From Merluccius polli (Eukaryota; Chordata; Actinopteri; Gadiformes; Merlucciidae): a stretch of 64,000 nucleotides of DNA. The translations under genes were made by a program, and so were the position numbers. This document shows positions 1 through 64,000 of the stretch, piece after piece. The first letter of the stretch is position 1. The number at the start of each line of letters is the position of its first letter. The DNA lies in contig JAOPHQ010006581.1 in the NCBI GenBank assembly GCA_030340625.1, positions 62,001 through 126,000 on the forward strand, read 5' to 3'. Below the pieces are notes generated by a model, which did not search any database, was not told where the DNA came from, and worked only from the letters and a program-made list of their open reading frames with translations.

Positions 1-167
1 GAAAGATCTTGTTATTGATACCTATTATCTGTCTTTGAGCTTTTGGGACAGAGGTGGTGTTATGCTGCCCTCTTGTGGCAAGTGCATCAGATTTAATCAA
101 TTGATGGGGTAAATTGGTTGAGAAAATTACCTCTCCCATTTCTGAAAAACATAAGTAACCGTGTTAC

Positions 168-270
168 CGCTCTCAATTGGTTCTCTCGTCTCTCTTGCTC
201 CAGCCTCACTGCCTTCTGCTCCTGCATGGCCTTTGCGTTGGTGCGCCATTTTTGAAGAAGCTCCTGGTCC
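168..270 (-). CDS. lrrc27: LRRC27 coding exon 7 (coiled coil)
   Basis: 103 nt. Acceptor cacgctcacag, donor gtaaca. It completes a Lys codon from exon 6 and encodes DQELLQKWRTNAKAMQEQKA followed by VRLEQERRENQLRA, a highly charged helix. It lines up with the human RALQEWRERAQRMRKRKEE segment. It ends in phase 0; later exons lie beyond the left edge. Confidence 0.85.
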
Positions 271-3200
271 CTGTGAGCGTGGCAGGGAGAGAGAAGGTTG
301 TCATCACCTCTTCGAAAAAATACCTTCAGGATTTATTTTTAACCTGTGGTGGTGCAGATTGTGGACTGGTTGGCTCTAGATTTTACGGACAAAAAACTGA
401 GTATAAAGACCAATTTTCCACAACATAGAGTGGTTCCCAAGCATGGTCAGAAACGGGAAACATTGAATTGTGTTCCTGTCATTTTAATTGTAAGCCTTGA
501 TATAAGCTATTTATCTAGTTAGATGAAAGGTACATGCAATCCCTGTGGACCATGGACAGCCTTGATAGTGAGGTTTTTGTGATGATTGTACACGACTTTT
601 AGAAGGTTAGAAAAAATGACCTTTGGAAAGGTCAAAAATGCCACTGAAAATCACATCCAAGAGCTAAATTGCTTCTTCCTCAAAAAGAGTTTACAGCTCG
701 GGAGGGTTAGTATTAGATTCTGCCACAGTGTGGAAAACTAGGAAGCACTTTAGTGTTTCGTTAATCATACACAAATGGACACAATATATGCTAGCTTTTC
801 AAGATGAAAGGTAATAACAGAGCACTCATCCATACTCATTTTTTGATGTAGTTCAACCATCTTAAAAGTAGGGGCGCAATCAATAGGTCATATTCTGTGC
901 TTAAAAGTCTCTAAGGGGGAGGCTACAGCTTCTCCCTTACTTTTTCCTCTGTTCCAGAATGTCTTGCTTTTCCTTCAGTCCTTCCATGGCTGCCGTTTTG
1001 CTTTTTTCTGACCTCCAGTACTGGATGTCAAACTGACAGGGTTGCGGCATTGCAGCGTCTTTTTTTCTGATGTAAATTTGAATATAACACAAACATTTTT
1101 AATTGCCCTCCAAAGCATTCCCAGGAACAGTTTAGAAGGTTTGTATTTTAATCACTTGGCTGCTTTCCCAGAGAATATTAAATTATTAAAAACTTTTAAA
1201 GATTTTTGTTATTTTTTTTCTCCACGGCACAATGCAGCATGCTTTTCCCTTTTAGCTTAGAGAGTTTACTGCCTTTCATCTCGTCTTCTATGAATACATG
1301 CATATCCTCTCATTATTAGTATGTTCTATATTGAAACCAAAAGACAATTGCGTGCATGCAGTGTACCTCTTGACAACTGGCAGACTCCCATGTGGCCGTG
1401 TGGTCCTGGCGGATCCGTGGTCCAGCTCAGCTCTGTCCAGTAGGATCATCTTGTCCTTCAGCTCCCTGAACCTCTGAAGCTCAGGCTCATCCTCCTCCTC
1501 TTCCTCATCTCCACACGAGTCCACACTGGACTTCACCAGCTCTGACAGCCGGAGCTTCTCCACGGGTGGTACTTCTGCATACATTAACAAATATAATGGT
1601 TATATATTGTGTGTTTATACCGTGTGTTTCTGACTTCGATACTCTAAGTGTGTCCCACTCTCACACTCTCATGCACTGTGACGACAAATGCCTTGCAATC
1701 ACCTGACACACATCCATCAGTGTAAACTAGGGCTGAACGATATGGTAAAAAAATCACATTGGGATTATTTTGACAGATATTGTGATTGCGGTATGATTCA
1801 CTATTAGTGGGTGGGAATGATATTTTTTGCATCACAATTTTAATTTTCACTGAAAAAACAATTAAAATCATGATGGGACATTTGTTGGGGTCTGTACCAA
1901 ACAAACATGTTTTCTTACGTCTGGAGAAAAAAATGTGTAGGCCAGGCATCTCTGCAGCACTACAGCACTTCATTTATAATGGTGTTATACATTTACACAT
2001 TTTACCCTTATCACAAAATTGCAGCTCCTGCGATTTGGATATTTCGCTTGGCCATATTGCGATTTCAATAATATTTCAATTAACTGTTCAGCCATATTGT
2101 AAACCAAGGGAGGTGATAGAAAGCTCAAAACAGACCTTGATACTCCAGGAAGAGAGGTTTTGTCCAGCAACCCTGCTGCAGCCAGATGATCTTCTCTTAG
2201 TTTGACATTTATACAAATGGCTTTATAGTGGCTAAATCCATATCTTTCTATGAATCCACAATTCTCTAAGACCATTACATCGATAAGAAACCTGTGGGAT
2301 GCTGGTAGCAGAGATCACCAGCCACACTGCTAATTGGAAGCCACCAGTGTCAATATTCTACCCCGTTGTTTGCTGTTTAACTGCATTAAACTATATTGTT
2401 GTGATCAGATATTAAAAAAGTATATCCTTTTCAGTGCCTTCAATTGTACTCATTGCAGCAGGATAATTGCATTTGAAAAATGGAATCCCCAACAATGACA
2501 ATATGATGTAGTGGTGGGCGGAAACTATGAATGCTTATACTACTGCACACAGGTGTTGACATTATTAGAATGGTGGTGGTGGTAAAATGGCAGATGTGGT
2601 AGATTATTATTCACAGTATTTTAATTAGCATGCTAATGCCCCTTGACACCATGGGCCTAAATACTTTCTGATAATGCAGATTTGACATTGTAATAAGTAG
2701 CTGTAAGGCGGGAACAATCTTTGATAAGCCCATTACTGAAAGAACTCGGCGAGCTTCAAAGAAAATCTAATCAGCTCGATGTCCGGTAACAAAAACACAG
2801 TATCCCATGAAATTGGATATATATCTGGCCCCGGAGACACAGAGACCTTTCGCTGTTAATAACCTTGTAGACAGAGAGATAAAGAAGTGGATTGAGGCTG
2901 TAGACAAAGCTTAATGACGGAAACCCGGGCCACGTGAAGCCCAGAGCTTATCGATCGTTTTCATGCGGCTAAAAATATTCCAGATCTGTGGAGCGGGGAC
3001 TAATGGGCGGGGAGGGGAGGGCAGGAGGGCTAGGGGGTGGTGGGGTCAGTCGACTACCACGCGTCGTCTCCTAGGGAACAGAAGTCACACCACTCGAGTG
3101 GAAGCAGGGCAGAGAGCTATTTTTGTGGGCAGCCCGGTCCCTTTTTTTTTGTTGAAAGAATGAAATAATGAATATAAGGAGCAGATGGCCGGGAGAGATG

Positions 3201-4736
3201 CAGGGGGCCATGGGCAGAGTGATCTCCCTGTCCTCGGTTAGACGAGTGTCCGGTGACAGATCTCACTAAGTGCTCACCTGGATGAGACCTCTGGACGCTA
3301 GCCGGGCGCTCGGCCATGGCGCTCCTCAGGTACTGAAGGATGCGCTCCAGCCCCTGGTGCATGATGTCCTGAGGTGGGGAGCGGATGGGGCAATTTCTCA
3401 GGTTCAGGCCTTTGAGGGTCAGAACATTACCTAGGAAGGAGGAGCCAGGAGGAAAGGATAAATCGCACAAGGGTCTTACCTTTTCCGGTAGAAAATGACC
3501 ACAAGCTAAAATAGATAAAAAGTGTAATTGTTTTTTTTCTAGTCCTCCAAGATAATTAATTATATAAAATGTAAGAGTTTGTCGTAGAAGATTTCAGATT
3601 TTACATTAGGGTGCTGCGTCTTTGATTCCAAATGAAATACTTTACATTCTAGGTGTATCTTATTGTAAGTAACTGTTTCACTTATTGTAACACATATTGT
3701 AAATAAGTGTTTAATTTGGACACTATTGCAAAAATCCATTCAGTATCCATTTTAGACACATCTTTATCTTATGTAAATGCCTGACCAAATGTATTCATAC
3801 TTGAGGGGTGTTACAACAGAGTGACCTTGCGAGGCGGCACGTCAGGTTAGCAATGGAGTACCGTGGATCAAATGTATTGCACACTTTAGCGTGAAGGAGC
3901 GGTCACACCTCGGCTAGTCTCACAGGCCCAGACGATACAACTCTGACTACAGGAGACTACACCCTGGCAGAGGGGACAGAACTCACCCAGCTCCGGGGGA
4001 AGCGCCGAGATAGGATTTCCCTCCAGCAGCAGTGTATTCAGACACCTGAAGAAACAACGGAGCAAACCCATGGGCAATTACAATAAATCTGCTGTTATTA
4101 CACCCCGTACACCCTGGGTGTACAACTGCTGTACATTCATACGTCAACTTTATATATACATTCGTACAGCTGTTGTACACCCAGAAGAGAAGTTGCTGCG
4201 AGATGCTTAGGAAAATGCATCTCTGCACACACAACCGCCTTTGATAACATGCCAGATCTTTAATAGAAGTGCAGACTACCTGTGAGAGCCAATTCCAGCT
4301 GGAAGTGATCCAATGAGGTTATTTCTGAGGTCCAACCACACTAGGTTGGGTAGACTTGCGAACATTGAATCTGGAAGCTTCAATATCTGGTTGCCCTCAA
4401 GATATAAATTCTGAAAGAAATAGGCCAATAAGTTCTAACACATTTGCCAGTGGGCAAAATATCTTTGAAAAATACAAAAAAAGTAAAAGTATGGTCGATG
4501 GCTACGGAGCGTGTGTGGTGTTTATGAGTCTAAGTGCAATCCAAGCTGACCTTCAGTGCTCCGTTTCTGAGGATGCTTTCCGTGATTTCGTTCAGCTTCC
4601 CTCTGCTTAGAGACAGTGTCTGTGCTGCAACACGTGGAGATGAGAGCTGTGTGTTCGGCCCAGCCGTCTCCAGTGTCTCCTCACATTCACCACCCAGCCG
4701 CAGGTCAGGGATGTCCTCTCGCTCATCGGAGGCCAT
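168..4736 (-). CDS. lrrc27: LRRC27 (leucine-rich repeat containing 27), 5' seven coding exons, gene continues off left edge
   Basis: Spliced minus-strand gene; coding exons 4551-4736, 4280-4410, 3987-4045, 3278-3430, 1367-1574, 941-1032 (or 941-1012) and 168-270. The first five join in phase with GT/AG borders. The product starts MASDERED, then has about four LRRs (residues ~55-150; e.g. NLVWLDLRNNLIGSLP and CLNTLLLEGNPISALPPELG), an acidic linker (PPVEKLRLSELVKSS, then an E-rich run) and a charged coiled coil (MEGLKEKQDILEQ; QELLQKWRTNAKAMQEQKA). The order and the motifs LLLEGNPI, LKGLNLRNCPI and PPVEK-LSEL match vertebrate LRRC27 as I remember it. The protein is poorly characterised; LRR plus coiled coil suggests a scaffold. 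It sits head to head with STK32C, the same neighbour pair as in human. The last third of the protein is outside the window. Confidence 0.9.
271..940 (-). other. LRRC27 intron between coding exons 6 and 7
   Basis: 670 bp of AT-rich unique sequence. I see no exon, repeat array or RNA gene in it. Positions 1-167, beyond exon 7, are likewise blank intron. Confidence 0.7.
941..1032 (-). CDS. lrrc27: LRRC27 coding exon 6 (coiled coil); 5' border uncertain
   Basis: Read in one frame this encodes SEKSKTAAMEGLKEKQDILE then QRKK, matching the human segment with AAALRELQEKQALMEQQ. Donor gtaagg at 940-935. The best acceptor by sequence (ccctgtcag, exon from 1032) does not fit the phase left by exon 5. 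A poorer acceptor (tactggag, exon from 1012) restores the frame exactly. Either the latter is used or a small exon between 1033 and 1366 was missed. Confidence 0.75.
1367..1574 (-). CDS. lrrc27: LRRC27 coding exon 5 (acidic linker)
   Basis: 208 nt. Acceptor gttaatgtatgcag, donor gtacac. It encodes VPPVEKLRLSELVKSS, a Glu/Asp-rich run, then PELQRFRELKDKMILLD and a basic tail ending PVVKR. The PPVEK..LSEL..S block is a recognisable LRRC27 signature. It ends two bases into a codon (AG). Confidence 0.9.
1575..3277 (-). other. LRRC27 intron between coding exons 4 and 5
   Basis: About 1.7 kb. It holds a hAT-like MITE (1728-2095) and a G-rich block near 3003-3045 (five or more runs of three or more G on the plus strand) that could form a quadruplex. 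The rest shows no recognisable feature. Confidence 0.7.
1728..2095. mobile_element. hAT-like MITE
   Basis: The left end TAGGGCTGAACGATATGG and the inverted right end (reverse complement starting GGCTGAACAGTTAATTG) form imperfect terminal inverted repeats. Both ends run into the alternating TTGCGAT / ATCGCAAT subterminal sequence typical of the abundant fish GGGCTGAACGAT hAT MITEs. It is about 370 bp with no transposase. Confidence 0.6.
3278..3430 (-). CDS. lrrc27: LRRC27 coding exon 4 (last LRR and C-cap helix)
   Basis: 153 nt. Acceptor ctccttcctag, donor gtgagc. It encodes NVLTLKGLNLRNCPIRSPP, the last LRR, followed by QDIMHQGLERILQYLRSAMA, a helical cap typical of this family, and a short linker ending RSHP. 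It ends one base into the next codon. Confidence 0.92.
3431..3986 (-). other. LRRC27 intron between coding exons 3 and 4
   Basis: About 560 bp, AT-rich, with short repeats of a tattgtaa motif around 3660-3730. No gene or element recognised. Confidence 0.6.
3987..4045 (-). CDS. lrrc27: LRRC27 coding exon 3 (LRR)
   Basis: 59 nt. Acceptor gtttcttcag, donor gtgagt. It encodes CLNTLLLEGNPISALPPEL plus the first base of a Gly codon, one LRR. It is nearly identical in pattern to the mammalian TLLLERNPI-LP-ELG block. Confidence 0.92.
4280..4410 (-). CDS. lrrc27: LRRC27 coding exon 2 (LRRs)
   Basis: 131 nt. Acceptor tttctttcag, donor gtagtc. It encodes NLYLEGNQILKLPDSMFASL and then NLVWLDLRNNLIGSLPAGIG, two LxxLxLxxN-type leucine-rich repeats, ending with two bases of an Arg codon that exon 3 completes. 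Confidence 0.92.
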
Positions 4737-4737
4737 C
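4551..4737 (-). CDS. lrrc27: LRRC27 coding exon 1 (start codon at 4736-4734)
   Basis: The exon begins at 4737 after an acceptor-like ctgtttcttag; the ATG is at 4736-4734 with A at -3 and G at +4, a strong Kozak context. It encodes 62 residues from MASDEREDIPDLRLGG to ILRNGALK and ends at donor gtcagc (4550-4545), in phase 0. The tail (LSLSRGKLNEI) looks like a degenerate first LRR. The reading frame stays open upstream through a CA repeat, but the acceptor and a donor at 5041 argue that this stretch is intron. Confidence 0.85.
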
Positions 4738-4834
4738 CTAAGAAACAGTTTTACCATGCAAACATCATTACTCATTTTTAAATCCCATTGTCCTCGGATG
4801 AAGGAAATGCACGCACGAACGCACGCACACGCAG

Positions 4835-4849
4835 GCGCGCGCGCGCGCG

Positions 4850-4902
<53 letters not shown>
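4835..4902. repeat. (GC)n(AC)n microsatellite in LRRC27 5' intron
   Basis: A GC dinucleotide run (about 4835-4850) passes into about 25 AC units up to 4902. The GC/AC stretch is alternating purine-pyrimidine and so a potential Z-DNA former. It lies in the probable 5' UTR intron of LRRC27. Confidence 0.9.
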
Positions 4903-4904
<2 letters not shown>

Positions 4905-5041
4905 GATATAAGTTAGCATTTCTAATTCTGCAACAACACTCATAACCTACCATTGCCTACCACCGACAGGTCTAACCGGCTAGCACCATAACTAGCATAG
5001 CAGCAGTCATCTCAACAGCTCGAAATATTAACCAAACTTAC

Positions 5042-5160
5042 CGCTCCGAAATGATTATTACAGCAGAGAAAGATATATAGATAGATATATAAACGATATA
5101 AATATATACATTCAATTACGAAAGGCTCTCTAGCCACAGGAAACTAGTTTCAACAAAGTG
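5042..5160 (-). other. lrrc27: Candidate non-coding first exon of LRRC27
   Basis: On the minus strand a perfect donor, GGAGCG|gtaagt, sits at 5042/5041 and pairs with the acceptor just before the start codon (4739-4738), giving a 304-bp intron. The 5' limit (transcription start) cannot be read from sequence; the given upper bound is only the edge of the nearby X-box. This exon contributes no coding residues. Confidence 0.5.
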
Positions 5161-5174
5161 GTAACCATAGTAAC
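5161..5174 (+). promoter_or_regulatory. Perfect X-box (RFX site)
   Basis: GTAACCATAGTAAC matches the ciliary X-box consensus GTNRCC-N(0-3)-RGYAAC at every position, with a 2-nt spacer. It lies about 120 bp upstream of the candidate LRRC27 first-exon donor and 1.25 kb from the STK32C start. It therefore more likely serves LRRC27. Functional use is inference. Confidence 0.55.
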
Positions 5175-5244
5175 GAGGGTAACAATAACTACGGCAGCTG
5201 TCGGTGGTCAACAACAGTGGCACCTTACAATGACATTTAACCCT

Positions 5245-5252
5245 TGACGTCG
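5245..5252 (+). promoter_or_regulatory. CRE-like site
   Basis: TGACGTCG is one base from the palindromic CRE TGACGTCA, 70 bp from the X-box on the STK32C side. Short motif, low weight on its own. Confidence 0.3.
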
Positions 5253-5670
5253 TAGTGTGTAGACAAAGTCTGTCACGAATAATGTATTATGTATTATTAT
5301 ATTACTATTGCTCATATATTGTCTGATAGTCTCTGACAATATTATATTAAGCGTAACTTAATAATAATAATAATAATTAGTAGTAATTAACAACAATAAC
5401 AATAATAACAACAATATTAATTATATCGTCATCATAATAATCATAATTATAATGTAATAATCATAATCCTAACAATGACAGATATTAATAGGCTATTATT
5501 ACCATACATAGGCTATATTTATAATATTTATTCAATCCAAATGGAAAATGTAGCCGCTTTGTCCGCCCAGCCGGGGAGTTAAAGCGTTAACCCCCCTTTT
5601 ACCATCAGTGATCCGGCGCCACCCACCCATCTCCTAATTAGATTCGCTACGTCTGAACCCAGCGAGGTAA
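5253..5670. other. AT-rich intergenic stretch
   Basis: A run of ATT/AAT/AAC-rich low-complexity DNA (about 5275-5540) separates the LRRC27 proximal promoter from the GC-rich VNTR. I see no gene here. Confidence 0.6.
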
Positions 5671-5672
5671 CA

Positions 5673-5970
5673 GGCTGCTGCTGCTGCACTGGGGCTGCAC
5701 TTACTGGGGCTGCTGCACTGGGGCGGCTGTACTGGGGCTGCTGTACTGGGGCTGCTTCACAGAGGCTGCTGTACTGGGGCTGCTTCACTGGGGCTGCTGT
5801 ACTGGGGCTGTACTGGGGCTGCTGTACTGGGGCTGCTTCACAGAGGCTGCTGTACTGGGGCTGCTTCACTGGGGCTGCTGTACTGGGGCTGTACTGGGGC
5901 TGCTGTACTGGGGCTGTACTGGGGCTGCTTCACTGGGGCGGCTGTACTGGGGCTGCTTCACTGGGGCTGC
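5673..5970. repeat. GC-rich promoter minisatellite (VNTR)
   Basis: Tandem 12-15-bp units of the form CTGTACTGGGGCTG / CTTCACTGGGGCTG, arranged in higher-order groups (a block including CACAGAGGCTGCTG occurs twice). It lies between the two divergent genes and ends about 450 bp before the STK32C start codon. The run is open to translation in several frames because most units are multiples of three; I do not consider it coding. Confidence 0.85.
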
Positions 5971-6422
5971 GCTCTCCACTCAGCAGCACCGCTTCCTCCG
6001 CTGGGCGGCCGAACCCGCGCCAGTCTGATGTACGCTGTCGCTGGATCTCGCCGAGCACGACAACAACAACAACAACAACAAAAACAACAACACACGCCGC
6101 GTCGACTCCGACCACACTTTCGCCGGCCGACCGCCGCCGCCACCGCTGGCCCGCTCGCAGCCACCCGCAAGTCATGCGGCTGCCCGGACGCTGAGGACGG
6201 CGCAGCGTGACGGCGACGCGAGCTATACCGCCATTCATCATCCAGCGCGGTCTGTTTCCCCCCCGGTAAAGTGTGCGTGTGCGCGTGTGTGAAAGATCAA
6301 AGCCGGCGGTGATCGTAGCGCGAGACGTACCGGGCACCGGGAGGGCGCTATGCATTGAAGCAGAGGTGTGTGTGCCGTTTTATCCGAAGGGCGCGAGGAA
6401 TGCGACCTGAGCTCGCGCGTCA
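5971..6422 (+). promoter_or_regulatory. stk32c: STK32C CpG-rich promoter and 5' UTR
   Basis: Dense in CpG, unlike the AT-rich sequence on the other side, and immediately before the STK32C start. A (CAA)n run lies at 6060-6090. The 5' UTR contains a two-codon upstream ORF (ATG at 6351) and a second upstream ATG at 6400. The 6400 ATG's frame is open across the main start and past the exon 1 donor. In the main frame a TGA at 6408-6410 closes the frame above the first ATG. No TATA box is apparent. Confidence 0.6.
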
Positions 6423-63881
<57,459 letters not shown>

Positions 63882-63887
63882 GTAAGC

Positions 63888-63890
<3 letters not shown>

Positions 63891-63969
<79 letters not shown>

Positions 63970-63992
63970 GTCTCTGTCTCTGTCTCTCTCTC
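63891..63992. repeat. (CT)n microsatellite after exon 11 donor
   Basis: CT array starting 10 bp past the exon 11 border, passing into CTCTGT units; the window ends 8 bp later. Confidence 0.95.
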
Positions 63993-64000
63993 ACGGAAGC

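Noticed and set aside
4738..4943. N-terminal extension of LRRC27 through the CA repeat (Cys-Val run)
   Set aside because: A good acceptor sits directly before the Kozak-strong ATG at 4736 and a perfect donor at 5041, so this stretch is better explained as an intron.

Overview
The window is vertebrate nuclear DNA, almost certainly from a teleost fish. Coding sequence is split into short exons with GT/AG borders. The introns carry CA/GT and CT microsatellites, minisatellites, short tRNA-derived SINE-like copies and non-autonomous DNA transposons. The very high density of dinucleotide repeats would fit a gadiform (cod-like) fish, but that is inference. No bacterial, plasmid or viral gene is visible.

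Two host genes lie head to head. On the minus strand, 168-4737 holds seven coding exons of a leucine-rich-repeat protein that I identify as LRRC27. They run from the start codon (4736) through the LRRs into the coiled coil; the 3' end lies off the left edge. A likely non-coding first exon ends at 5042. On the plus strand, 6423-63881 holds eleven coding exons of the serine/threonine kinase STK32C (YANK3). They cover the whole kinase domain and the conserved C-terminal extension; the last exon or exons lie off the right edge. All eleven join in frame (378 codons plus 2 nt). The 5043-6422 interval is the shared divergent promoter: a perfect RFX X-box on the LRRC27 side, a 300-bp VNTR in the middle, and a CpG-rich block in front of STK32C. 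The same neighbour pair is known in human 10q26.3.

Layout: 1-5.0 kb LRRC27; 5.0-6.4 kb promoter; 6.5-22.8 kb intron 1; 22.9-37.1 kb intron 2, with a 27-bp telomere-like minisatellite at 27.6-29.25 kb; 37.3-48.2 kb intron 3, with an isolated antisense glucose-transporter-like exon at 43.5 kb and a nested transposon stack with a 101-bp-arm palindrome at 44.5-47.6 kb; 48.2-63.9 kb exons 4-11 with shorter introns. In this last part repeats sit directly against several splice sites.

The points most worth follow-up are: an internal, well-placed start codon in STK32C that would give an MGxxxS N-myristoylation motif like STK32A; TG-tract and minisatellite sequence in place of normal polypyrimidine tracts at the exon 7, 9 and 10 acceptors; the orphan GLUT-like exon; the X-box; and the nested transposon/palindrome region. 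I found no evidence of a wholly new multigene system.
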